From an uncultured Lachnospiraceae bacterium (GTDB taxonomy: Bacteria > Bacillota > Clostridia > Lachnospirales > Lachnospiraceae), in contig CATNCF010000005.1 of NCBI GenBank assembly GCA_950097145.1, forward strand, positions 1 through 64,000: DNA of 64,000 nucleotides, in the 5' to 3' direction. Made by a program: the position numbers and the translations under genes. The notes beneath the pieces were generated by a model. It made no database searches, was not told the DNA's origin, and saw only the letters and a program-made list of their open reading frames with translations. Shown piece by piece: positions 16,367 to 23,609 of the stretch. The number at the start of each line of letters is the position of its first letter. The first letter of the stretch is position 1.

Positions 16367-16551
16367 TGGAGGAGAAATTACGCCGGCTGTTTGACTTCCA
16401 GAAATTTTCGAAAAATCTACGTCTTGCCGAAATGATGGATGAAACTGAGAAACGTTACGGCGAGACGCTTTCAGATGAAGAACTGGAACAGGTGAATGCT
16501 GCGGGCGAATTTGTCCCGTTTGAAAGCCGGAGGGATAATTCCGATGATTGA
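16366..16551 (+). CDS. small leader-like protein of the RiPP cluster
   Basis: 61 residues. ATG 16366 is preferred over ATG 16363 because GGAGG then has 7-base spacing; it overlaps the maturase stop by one base. The sequence LFDFQKFSKNLRLAEMMDET ends in 'LSDEELEQVNAAGEF', close to the leader end 'LSDDELGNVAGGG' of the precursor but followed by only about 14 residues without cysteine. It may be a second precursor, a leader-only partner that regulates the maturase, or a sigma-factor partner. It overlaps the sigma gene by 8 bases, so it is translationally coupled to it. Confidence 0.6.
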   Translation: MEEKLRRLFDFQKFSKNLRLAEMMDETEKRYGETLSDEELEQVNAAGEFVPFESRRDNSDD

Positions 16552-17047
16552 ACTGCACAAAAACACCGAATTTGAGCAGATTTATGCCAAGTTTAAGGAT
16601 AAGGTGGCGCGATATATATATGGGAAAATACCGAACGAACACGACACGGAGGATTTAATCTCGGACGTGTTTGTCAAAGTATTTAAGGGGTTTTCGGGAT
16701 TTGATGAGACAAAGGCTTCCCTGTCAACATGGATATATAGGATAACGCAGAATACCGTTATTGACTATTATCGGATGGCGAAGTCTGTTTACGGGCTTCC
16801 AGAGGAACTTTGCTTTGAAGGAAACATTGATGAGGAAATGCTTAACGAGGAAACGCTCAAAAGTCTTGCAGACGCTCTCGAGCAGCTCTCCCAGCGAGAT
16901 CGCGATATTATTATCCTGCACTATTATAGCGGGAAAACATTGAAAAGTATCGCAGAAATAATGGATATTTCATACAGCTATGTAAAGCTGCTTCACACAA
17001 AGGCTCTGAAAGTTCTGCGCGAAATAATATATGATGAAACATCTTGA
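16544..17047 (+). CDS. ECF-type RNA polymerase sigma factor
   Basis: 167 residues from ATG 16544 (GGAGGGA upstream; overlap ATGATTGA with the previous gene). Region 2: 'IPNEHDTEDLISDVFVKVFK' and 'STWIYRITQNTVIDYYR'. Region 4: 'LSQRDRDIIILHYYSGKTLK' then 'SIAEIMDISYSYVKLLHTKA'. No anti-sigma gene is adjacent. Last gene of the RiPP operon, so it probably switches the cluster on, perhaps through the motif shared by 9440 and 14470. Confidence 0.88.
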   Translation: MIELHKNTEFEQIYAKFKDKVARYIYGKIPNEHDTEDLISDVFVKVFKGFSGFDETKASLSTWIYRITQNTVIDYYRMAKSVYGLPEELCFEGNIDEEMLNEETLKSLADALEQLSQRDRDIIILHYYSGKTLKSIAEIMDISYSYVKLLHTKALKVLREIIYDETS

Positions 17048-17067
17048 CAAACATACTAGACGTATGT
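17044..17067 (+). promoter_or_regulatory. -35 element and operator of a decayed TetR gene
   Basis: TTGACA at 17044-17049 overlaps the stop region of the sigma gene. ACATAC (17051-17056) and GTATGT (17062-17067) form a palindrome with a 5-base spacer, as expected for a self-regulated TetR gene. The regulator it served is a relic. Confidence 0.5.
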
Positions 17068-17084
17068 GAAAGAGGAGCTCAAAC

Positions 17085-17216
17085 ATAGCAAGGAATAAGC
17101 ATCTAGAAGAAACCGTTAATTTATTATTGGATGTTTCTTTTCGCGTATTTATAGAAAAGGGATATGAGCATACTTCCACTCAGGATATTATTGATAATTT
17201 AGGCAGTCTTGGCTGA
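17085..17216 (+). pseudogene. TetR-family regulator, N-terminal fragment
   Basis: Reads ARNKHLEETVNLLLDVSFRV then 'FIEKGYEHTSTQDIIDNL', the first helices of a TetR helix-turn-helix domain. The first codon is ATA instead of ATG, with GAGGAG at correct spacing. Sequence stops after 43 codons, before the recognition helix is complete. Both lesions mean it is dead. Confidence 0.75.
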
Positions 17217-17274
17217 TATAATACCTCTTAAGTAGACAATGGAAATAACCAAAATCTTCTTGGGAGGTATTTTT

Positions 17275-17352
17275 ATGGCTAAATCACCATATACACCAGA
17301 ATTTCGTGATATGAAATTATATGGTACAATCATTCTCTTATACATTGAATAG
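17275..17352 (+). pseudogene. start of an IS3-like transposase OrfA
   Basis: ATG 17275 after GGGAGG encodes MAKSPYTPEFRDMKLYG, the opening of an IS3-family OrfA ('YTPEFRxxxV'), then goes out of frame and stops. The bases before it (17217-17250, with TAAGTAGACAATGGA) resemble the left end of such an element. Only about 130 bases are left. Confidence 0.5.
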
Positions 17353-17433
17353 AAGCAGTGCAGTTCGACATACCATTTTCAATTAACTATACTGAAAATA
17401 CGGCAAAGGATTGTCGGGAAAGGAGATATTCTT

Positions 17434-17950
17434 ATGTCAATAGATAAATACGAAACACTAAATCAAGAAAGGAAGATACAGCACACAAAGAGAAAGGTTG
17501 CCGCATACTGCCATGTATTTACGGGCAACGAAGATCAGGCAAATTCGTTTGAAAGCCAGCAGCGTTATTTCAGACAGTATATAGAGCGTAATCCCGATTG
17601 GGAGCTTTATGAAGTGTTCGTAGATGAAGGAATCTCTGGTATGAATACGAAAAAACGGAAAGAATTTAACCGCATGATTGCGTGTGCAAAGAACGGTGAT
17701 TTTGATTGTAACAAAAGAAATCTCCCGTTTTGCGAGAAATACCCTTGATAGTATATTCTATACCCGTGACCTCAAAAAGCACGGCGTGGGTGTTATCTTT
17801 CTAAATGATAACATCAACACTTTAGACGGCGATGCAGAGCTTCGCCTTGCCATTATGTCCTCGATTGCAAAGGAGGAAAGCCGTAAGACTTCCGAGCGTG
17901 TGAAATGGGGGCAGAAACGCCAGATGGAGCAGGGAGTTGTGTTTGGGCGG
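17434..17950 (+). pseudogene. large serine recombinase, catalytic-domain fragment with mutated active site
   Basis: Strongly similar at DNA and protein level to 5566-6081. The active-site motif YCRVSTD has become YCHVFTG, so the nucleophilic serine and an arginine are lost. Near 17706 five bases are missing relative to the intact gene, shifting the frame; the next frame restores KEISRFARNTLDSI and 'FLNDNINTL'. Homology ends abruptly at VVFGR (17950). Ribosome site and ATG 17434 are intact. A direct-repeat relic, clearly inactive. Confidence 0.92.
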
Positions 17951-17978
17951 TGTCTTGAAGCTGCAAGACATCCGCTCA

Positions 17979-18007
17979 CGGGAAAGCTTCCACTGGAAGC
18001 TTTCCCG
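17979..18007. repeat. perfect 13-bp palindrome at a rearrangement joint
   Basis: CGGGAAAGCTTCC (17979-17991), loop ACT, GGAAGCTTTCCCG (17995-18007). A second stem, CCCTGA 18034-18039 with TCAGGG 18051-18056, follows. The stretch 17951-18066 belongs neither to the recombinase nor to cotJC. It may be the end of a mobile or repetitive element. Confidence 0.7.
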
Positions 18008-18041
18008 CACACTGGGCGAAAAAAAGCGAGGGTCCCTGAGA

Positions 18042-18076
18042 TGGAACATTTCAGGGGCTTCTCTACCTATATCAGT
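18042..18076 (-). repeat. 35-bp repeat, copy 2 (inverted partner at 8859-8893)
   Basis: Reverse complement of copy 1 with three mismatches. It begins inside the remaining cotJC codons (Thr-Asp-Ile-Gly) and continues into the foreign joint sequence. Confidence 0.75.
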
Positions 18077-18250
18077 CAATAATCCTGCAACTTCCCGGTA
18101 AGGGATGGTGTAACGCTGGGACAGATACCGCATAGAAGCAGACAGTTCACCGTCAGGGCCACCAAACTGGCTGATGATTACCTGTGCTATCTGAGGGTTG
18201 GTCTGGGTAATATTTACCGGATATTGTAATCGTTTTTCATAATTCCACAT
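18065..18250 (-). pseudogene. cotJC: spore coat protein CotJC (manganese-catalase family), N-terminal 62 codons only
   Basis: Reads MWNYEKRLQYPVNITQTNP ... ISQFGGPDGELSASMRYLSQ ... 'GLLTDIG', the conserved opening of CotJC, then departs from the family (which continues with a metal-binding Glu-Glu-x-x-His region) into repeat sequence. The ferritin-like core and metal ligands are absent; the normal length is about 190 residues. It starts directly after the cotJB stop. Confidence 0.88.
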
Positions 18251-18517
18251 CTAACAGAAGCCTCCTTCCCAGGGCATTGGCTGAGTAGACCAAAGCCACA
18301 TCTGATCTGGTTTTGCAGTGTCCAGGGTAAGAGGACCGTAATTTTCCTCATATTCTTTTAACGCCTTCATACGTACTTCCCGGAAATGATTGAAGTAGGA
18401 AAGAGCATTTTGATCCGTAGGATGGGTATCGAGATAGAGAACGATATCATTGACTGCGAAACTTACCATATTGATCCATTGAAATAATTTTACTTGTTCC
18501 ATCTGATTTCCATTCAT
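18251..18517 (-). CDS. cotJB: spore coat protein CotJB
   Basis: 88 residues. 'LFQWINMVSFAVNDIVLYLD' followed by 'THPTDQNALSYFNHF' and 'YGPLTLD' are CotJB family segments. The protein is part of the spore-coat CotJABC complex, made in the mother cell. Start overlaps the end of cotJA by 4 bases. Intact, although its partner cotJC is truncated. Confidence 0.92.
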   Translation of the reverse strand: MNGNQMEQVKLFQWINMVSFAVNDIVLYLDTHPTDQNALSYFNHFREVRMKALKEYEENYGPLTLDTAKPDQMWLWSTQPMPWEGGFC

Positions 18518-18801
18518 TTCATGCAGCCTCCTTTCCCATAAAATGGTTTATTTAATTCTGGGAAAATAGTGCCATACTGAAGCGCTTTATCCGGCTCATA
18601 AGTCTCATTCATAAACTGCCAGGGTACATAAGCCATCGCAATGGCCATGCCAGACAGAGGATCTGATTTGTCCGGGCAGGGACGAGGCATAGGCGGACGA
18701 TTTCGCATAGGACGCTGAGCCCTGCCGGCAGCACAGGTATTTTGGCGGTGAGGCTGTCTTTGACTGCAGCCGTATTCGGAAGCCATATTATAATTTGCCA
18801 T
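18514..18801 (-). CDS. cotJA: spore coat associated protein CotJA
   Basis: 95 residues. An Arg/Pro/Cys-rich N-terminal half (RPMRNRPPMPRPCPDKSDPL) is followed by the conserved 'AMAYVPWQFMNETYEPDKAL' and 'GTIFPELNKPF', the CotJA signature. ATG 18801 with GAAAGGA upstream. First gene of cotJABC, which in Bacillus is read by sigma E. Confidence 0.92.
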   Translation of the reverse strand: MANYNMASEYGCSQRQPHRQNTCAAGRAQRPMRNRPPMPRPCPDKSDPLSGMAIAMAYVPWQFMNETYEPDKALQYGTIFPELNKPFYGKGGCMK

Positions 18802-18818
18802 ACTACTGAATCCTTTCT

Positions 18819-18846
18819 CATATATTCTGTTCTTTATAGAATATGA
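18819..18846 (-). promoter_or_regulatory. sigma-E-like promoter of the cotJ operon
   Basis: On the minus strand TCATATT (18846-18840) matches the sigma-E -35 consensus KMATATT. After 13 bases AATATATG (18826-18819) is a partial match to CATACANT. It lies 18 bases before the cotJA start, which also fits mother-cell control known for this operon. Confidence 0.5.
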
Positions 18847-19037
18847 CAGAGAAATGAAATGGTGCGTTTGATGGTACAGATAGAAGCGTAATAGTTTTTC
18901 CTTTCGAAATAAAAATTACTTATTAGGAGAAGTGTGGATTTTAGAAAGAAGTATTTGAAAAATTCTCGTAAACCTATTAGAATGATAGCAGGAACACAGG
19001 ATTATAAAAAGCAATGGCTCATCATAGAGGAGAAATT

Positions 19038-19625
19038 ATGAAATACAAATTAATACTAGCGTCAGCTTCACCCCGCAGAAAAGAATTACTGGAGCAGGCA
19101 GGAGCAAAATTTGAGATTCTTCCTTCCCAGGGGGAAGAAGTAATCACCAGCACAGATCCAAGACAGGCAGTTCTGGATTTATCAAGGCAGAAAGCAGAAG
19201 AAGTGTCACAGCGGGCAGGAGAGGGTTCCATTGTGGTTCTGGGGGCCGATACAGTAGTGGCTTATAAAAATCAGATTTTGGGAAAACCAAGGGATGAAAC
19301 GGATGCAAAAAGGATGCTGGAACTGCTTTCCGGCAGTACCCACAGTGTATTTACTGGGGTTACATGGATCACCATTTGCCAGGACCGCAGAGAGATCCAT
19401 TCTTTTGTTGAGGAGACTAAGGTAACTATGTACCCTATGAAAGAACATCAGATTCTGTCTTATATCCGAACCAGAGAGCCTATGGATAAGGCAGGAGCTT
19501 ATGCCATTCAGGGGAAATGCGCCCTTTATATTCAGGGAATCCAGGGAGATTATTATAATGTGGTAGGACTTCCCCTGGCAAGGATTTTTCATGAAATGGA
19601 GCAATCAGGCATTGAAATTTTATAG
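19038..19625 (+). CDS. maf: Maf-like nucleoside triphosphate pyrophosphatase
   Basis: 195 residues, ATG 19038 after GAGGAG. 'LILASASPRRKELLEQAG' is the Maf substrate-binding start, 'LGADTVV' carries the catalytic Asp, and 'GKPRDETDAKRML' and 'GDYYNVVGLPLAR' are conserved. It hydrolyses dTTP/UTP or modified nucleotides to the monophosphate, a housecleaning role linked to septum control in some Firmicutes. It begins a cluster with a small hypothetical gene and an FAD oxidoreductase. Confidence 0.95.
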   Translation: MKYKLILASASPRRKELLEQAGAKFEILPSQGEEVITSTDPRQAVLDLSRQKAEEVSQRAGEGSIVVLGADTVVAYKNQILGKPRDETDAKRMLELLSGSTHSVFTGVTWITICQDRREIHSFVEETKVTMYPMKEHQILSYIRTREPMDKAGAYAIQGKCALYIQGIQGDYYNVVGLPLARIFHEMEQSGIEIL

Positions 19626-19664
19626 AATTCATACTATCATAGAAGCGTTAGGAGGAATGGATTT

Positions 19665-19928
19665 ATGGATCATTATGATGAACTTTGTCTCGAATATTTT
19701 CTGCAGCACCAGTCGCAGCTTTTAGACGAGAACGTGGCAGAAAATTTGGAAGAAGCAGAAGTGTTTCTGGAAGACTGCATGGCAGTTGTATGTAAGAATA
19801 TCCGGGAAGTGCGTGAATATTTCCAGGATGAGGGGGCAGATGTCAGCCAGATGAGCGATGAAGAACTGGCTGATGCATCAGAAGTATTTACCTTGCCGGA
19901 CGGCAGGTTTTTAGTGGTAGAGGCATAA
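19665..19928 (+). CDS. small acidic hypothetical protein
   Basis: 87 residues, ATG 19665 after AGGAGG. Highly acidic (EVFLEDCMAVVCKNIREVRE, then 'SQMSDEELADASEVF'), predicted mostly helical, no membrane segment and no motif I can name. Its stop is 21 bases before the preferred start of the oxidoreductase, so it is probably co-transcribed with maf and that gene. Confidence 0.75.
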   Translation: MDHYDELCLEYFLQHQSQLLDENVAENLEEAEVFLEDCMAVVCKNIREVREYFQDEGADVSQMSDEELADASEVFTLPDGRFLVVEA

Positions 19929-19949
19929 ATGTGGGAAATGGAGATGAAT

Positions 19950-21344
19950 ATGAAACAGTATGATGTAATTATTGTGGGAGCAGGACCTTCCGGCATTTTC
20001 TGTGCTTATGAACTGCTGCGGCAGCACCCGGAATTGTCTGTTCTGATGGTAGAGAAAGGAAGAAGGATTGAAGAACGCCAGTGTCCAAAACGCAGGACAA
20101 AAGTCTGTGTTGGCTGTAAGCCGTGTTCCATTACCACAGGTTTTGCAGGAGCAGGAGCTTTTTCAGATGGAAAATTATCCCTGTCACCAGATGTGGGAGG
20201 AAATCTGCCTGAAATTCTTGGATATGAAACAGCTATGGAGCTGATTCGGGAGTCTGATGAAATTTATCTGAAATTTGGGGCTGACAGCAATGTTTATGGC
20301 GTTGGCAGGGAAAAAGAGATCCGTGAAATCCGAAGAAAAGCCATCAACGCCAATTTAAAATTGGTGGAATGTCCCATCCGCCATCTGGGTACAGAAGAGG
20401 GTTATAAGATATACAGCCGTCTTCAAGAACATCTTCTGGCACAGGGAGTAGAAATGAAATTTGGCACAATGGTGGAAAATGTGCTGATGGAAGAGGGACG
20501 GGCAGCAGGAATCGTGACAAAAGAAGGAGAACAGTTTGCCGGGAAAGAGATTGTCATTGCCATTGGCAGAGAGGGAGCAGACTGGTTCAGCCATATCTGC
20601 AGGGAGCATGGGATTCAGACAAAGGTTGGGACAGTGGATATCGGCGTGCGTGTGGAAGTGCGGGATGAAGTGATGGATTTTCTAAATCAGAATCTTTATG
20701 AGGCAAAGCTTGTGTACCACACGCCAACTTTTGACGATAAAGTGCGGACATTTTGTACCAATCCGTCAGGAGAAGTGGCCACAGAATATTATGAAAACGG
20801 GCTTGCAGTGGTAAATGGCCATGCCTATAAATCCAGTGACCTGAAAACCAGCAATACTAATTTTGCTCTTCTGGTTTCCAAGAATTTTACCAAACCTTTT
20901 AAGACGCCTATTGAATATGGAAAACATATTGCGCAGTTGTCCAATATGTTGTGTGACGGAAGGATTCTGGTACAGACATTTGGAGATTACCGCAGGGGAA
21001 GGCGCACTACAGAGGAACGGCTTTGCAGGAACAACATCATCCCTACGTTAAAGGATGCAGTGCCGGGAGATTTATCTTTGGTATTTCCCCATCGGATTAT
21101 GGTAGATATTGAAGAAATGATTTTTGCCTTAGACAAAGTGACGCCTGGAATTGCCAGTGATGAGACTCTGCTCTACGGCGTAGAAGTGAAATTTTATTCC
21201 AATAAAGTGGTAGTAAACCAGGAATTTGAAACGAATATTCACGGTTTGCGTGCCATTGGCGACGGGGCGTCCGTTACCCGCGGACTTCAGCAGGCTTCGG
21301 CCAATGGGTTAAGCGCAGCGCGCAGCATTCTGAAGGTATTATAA
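19950..21344 (+). CDS. NAD(P)/FAD-dependent oxidoreductase
   Basis: 464 residues from ATG 19950, the best of four close ATGs because GGAG lies 8 bases upstream. An N-terminal Rossmann fold, VIIVGAGPSGIFCAYELL, binds FAD. 'CPKRRTKVCVGCKPC' is a four-cysteine stretch near the flavin site. 'AGAFSDGKLSLSPDVGG' and the C-terminal 'LRAIGDGASVTRGLQQASA' with the flavin-contacting Gly-Asp complete the family of conserved bacterial oxidoreductases related to geranylgeranyl-reductase-type flavoproteins. The substrate is unknown. The gene is intact and universal in this order, so it is a housekeeping redox enzyme. Confidence 0.85.
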   Translation: MKQYDVIIVGAGPSGIFCAYELLRQHPELSVLMVEKGRRIEERQCPKRRTKVCVGCKPCSITTGFAGAGAFSDGKLSLSPDVGGNLPEILGYETAMELIRESDEIYLKFGADSNVYGVGREKEIREIRRKAINANLKLVECPIRHLGTEEGYKIYSRLQEHLLAQGVEMKFGTMVENVLMEEGRAAGIVTKEGEQFAGKEIVIAIGREGADWFSHICREHGIQTKVGTVDIGVRVEVRDEVMDFLNQNLYEAKLVYHTPTFDDKVRTFCTNPSGEVATEYYENGLAVVNGHAYKSSDLKTSNTNFALLVSKNFTKPFKTPIEYGKHIAQLSNMLCDGRILVQTFGDYRRGRRTTEERLCRNNIIPTLKDAVPGDLSLVFPHRIMVDIEEMIFALDKVTPGIASDETLLYGVEVKFYSNKVVVNQEFETNIHGLRAIGDGASVTRGLQQASANGLSAARSILKVL

Positions 21345-21418
21345 TACTGTATGGCAGAACTGCGGGCAGTAAAATAGAAAGAGAAATGCAGCAGGGATAA
21401 AATGGAGAGAGATTACAA

Positions 21419-22408
21419 ATGAAAATAGGTATGAAAGGCAGAATAATAGGAATTTGTGCACTTCTTCTGGTGAATCTGGAAGGGTGTACAATGGGAAACG
21501 CTAAGGTAGTGGTTAATACGGACATTTTGAATAATGAAGTGTTCAAGATCCGGGAAGAGATCTGTACGCTGCCCCAGGCACGGGTAATATTGACTAATTA
21601 CCAAAATATGTATGCTACCATGTATGGCCTTGATTTGTGGGAGCGGAAATTTGAAAATAATGATTTGGAAACTTATGTAAAAGATTTGACTATATCCAGA
21701 CTTGCGCAGATTATGGCGATGGATTATCTGGCACAGGACCGGGAAATTTCTTTGACAGATGAGGAAAAGAAAAAAATTAGAAATGCAGCGGCAGATTATT
21801 ATGCTTCTCTGAATGATGCGGAAAAAGAATATATGCAGGTAAAGCAGGCAGACATTGAGAAACTGTATGCCCGTTATGGACTTGCCAACAAACTTTATAC
21901 TTTTTTGACCCAGGGGGTAAATGATGAGGTCAGCGACGAAGAGGCGCGGGTCATGGAAGCACAACAGATTTTTGTTACAGACGAAAATAAAGCAAAAGAA
22001 GTGCAGCAGCAGCTCAAGGAGGGCGGCGATTTTCTTTCGGTGGCAAACCTCTATAATGAGGCTTCTGAGACGGAGGTGTCATTCGGGAAAAATGATGTGG
22101 CCCAGGAAGTAGCGCAGGAGGCATTTAATCTGGAAAATGAACAGGTCAGCAAGAAAATAAAGACAGAGAACGGATATTATTTTATCAAATGCATTAATCA
22201 CTATAACCAGGAGAAAACAGACGCCAACAAATCTGTAATATTGGAAAAGCGCAGGAAAGAAGCTTTTGACGATGTATATCAGGAGTTTCTCACAAGCCTG
22301 CCCTCAGAATTTAATGAAAAAGTTTGGGAAAAAGTAACCGTGGAAATCAATGAAGAAGTGAAAACAAATAGTTTTTTTCAGGTGTATGAGAAATACTGTA
22401 ATTGGTAA
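21419..22408 (+). CDS. parvulin/PrsA-SurA-like peptidyl-prolyl isomerase lipoprotein
   Basis: 329 residues, ATG 21419 after GGAGAG. A signal peptide is followed by LEGC, a lipobox-like site. A SurA-like helical N-terminal part (about 50-165) precedes a rotamase-type domain ('AQQIFVTDENKAKEVQQQLK', 'GGDFLSVANLYNEA', 'NGYYFIKCINHYN'). It probably assists folding of exported proteins outside the membrane. The last residues lack further domains. The gene ends before a clear terminator. Confidence 0.82.
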   Translation: MKIGMKGRIIGICALLLVNLEGCTMGNAKVVVNTDILNNEVFKIREEICTLPQARVILTNYQNMYATMYGLDLWERKFENNDLETYVKDLTISRLAQIMAMDYLAQDREISLTDEEKKKIRNAAADYYASLNDAEKEYMQVKQADIEKLYARYGLANKLYTFLTQGVNDEVSDEEARVMEAQQIFVTDENKAKEVQQQLKEGGDFLSVANLYNEASETEVSFGKNDVAQEVAQEAFNLENEQVSKKIKTENGYYFIKCINHYNQEKTDANKSVILEKRRKEAFDDVYQEFLTSLPSEFNEKVWEKVTVEINEEVKTNSFFQVYEKYCNW

Positions 22409-22449
22409 AGGGGGAATTACTTTACTTAAAGATAGTATTAATAAGAATG

Positions 22450-22483
22450 GAGGGCAGGGATTTGAAACCTTGCTCTCTTTTTT
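22450..22483 (+). terminator. rho-independent terminator after the isomerase gene
   Basis: GAGGGCAGGG (22450-22459) pairs with CCTTGCTCTC (22468-22477), ten pairs with two G-T wobbles, followed by six T. Confidence 0.85.
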
Positions 22484-22508
22484 GTTTCGAAAAGTGTCAG
22501 AGGTTTGA

Positions 22509-23054
22509 GGGGATTCTATTATCAAAGGAGGAACTGGCAATGAGAAATTTGAATTGCTAAAATCAGCGGTGATTCATCAAAAGTGTATAAAAATAACTTA
22601 TGCAAATTCCAGTGGAACAACTAGCGAGAGAATTGTCCAGCCGCTAAAAATGTCATATAAGTCTATGTCGTGGTACTTAAAAGCATATTGTACGGAAAAA
22701 CAGGATTATCGCATTTTTAAGCTGACCCGTATCATAGATTTAGAAGTTCTCACGGAAAGTTTTTGCAAAAGTTTCGTTCCAGAATTAGATGAAACGTTGG
22801 GGCAGTCTTACAATACAATCGTACTGCGTTTTCCCCAAAATATGTCATATCGTGTTTTCGATGAATTTGACAAAACTAGGGTAAGCAAAAAAGAAAATGG
22901 AGATCTCATCGTATCTGTCCCCATGCCGGAAGATGAATGGCTCATAGGGTATTTATTGTCATTTGGAACACAAGTAGAGATTATAGAGCCTGCGTATCTG
23001 AAAGACGTCGTGGCAGAACAGGCAAAGAAAATTTATGAGAAATATACTTTGTGA
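22509..23054 (+). pseudogene. WYL-domain regulator lacking its DNA-binding domain
   Basis: The open frame from 22509 has no ATG with a ribosome site; the homologous part starts at about 'KFELLKSAVIHQ'. The WYL core is clear ('SERIVQPLKMSYKSMSWYLK' and 'YRIFKLTRI'), and the C-terminal extension is complete ('EWLIGYLLSFG'). YafY-type regulators are about 300 residues with an N-terminal helix-turn-helix that is missing here. It is either a truncated gene or a stand-alone WYL protein translated from TTG 22554. Truncation is favoured because AAGGAGG upstream serves an ATG (22541) that leads to a stop after six codons. Confidence 0.7.
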
Positions 23055-23096
23055 AATAGCAGAATGGCCATAATGGGTGCCCAAAGGGTATAAATC

Positions 23097-23130
23097 TTGA
23101 CATAGGGTGTCAGTATATGTGTGATATAAT
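23097..23130 (+). promoter_or_regulatory. promoter/operator before the GyrI-like gene
   Basis: TGACA (23098-23102) and TGTCA (23108-23112) form a palindrome around TAGGG, overlapping TTGACA. An extended -10, TGATATAAT, ends at 23130, 22 bases after TTGACA, so the -35 role is uncertain. Palindromes of this kind precede genes controlled by WYL regulators, and the gene upstream is a WYL relic. Confidence 0.5.
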
Positions 23131-23168
23131 TTGCCTGTAAATTATATTTGAGAAAGCGAGGACTGAAA

Positions 23169-23561
23169 ATGAAATATGAATGGAAAAAGCAGGAGAAAGA
23201 AATATATGGCGTTAAGACAAAACCTTGCGTGATAAATATTCCTGCCTGGAACTATATTATTCTTTCCGGCAGTGGAAATCCTAATGACGAAATCTTTTCA
23301 GATAAGGTTGCTGCTCTGTTTTCTGTGGCTTATAAAATTAAAATGGCATATAAAGCGCTTACCGAAAAAAGCAGTGAAATAACAGACTACACCGTATATC
23401 CTTTAGAAGGAATATGGAGCATGGCTTCTGAAAAAGAATATTTGGTAAAAGAAGAATTGCAGTACCGAATCATGATACGGCAGCCAGATTTTATTACCAG
23501 AGAAATGTTTGAACATGCATTAGAGGAAGTTAAGAGCAAGAAAACGGGAGCGAACCTGTAA
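23169..23561 (+). CDS. GyrI-like small-molecule-binding domain protein, C-terminally truncated
   Basis: 130 residues from ATG 23169 (GCGAGGA upstream). 'PCVINIPAWNYIILSGSGNP' followed by 'KVAALFSVAYKIKMAYK' and 'YTVYPLEGIWSMAS' belongs to the GyrI/SOUL-like family that accompanies WYL regulators. Family members are about 200 residues; here the protein ends shortly after 'ITREMFEHALEEVKSKK', so the second half of the domain is lost. The 3' end runs into the terminator. Probably non-functional or altered. Confidence 0.75.
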   Translation: MKYEWKKQEKEIYGVKTKPCVINIPAWNYIILSGSGNPNDEIFSDKVAALFSVAYKIKMAYKALTEKSSEITDYTVYPLEGIWSMASEKEYLVKEELQYRIMIRQPDFITREMFEHALEEVKSKKTGANL

Positions 23562-23588
23562 GACAATATACAGTTTTGCTCCCATTTT
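23546..23588. terminator. hairpin between the GyrI-like gene and htpG
   Basis: GGGAGC (23546-23551) pairs with GCTCCC (23578-23583), with an inner CCTGTA/TACAG pairing, followed by ATTTTAC. It overlaps the last codons of the truncated gene and lies downstream of the converging htpG. Confidence 0.6.
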
Positions 23589-23609
23589 ACAGATCAGAAA
23601 ATATAAGAG

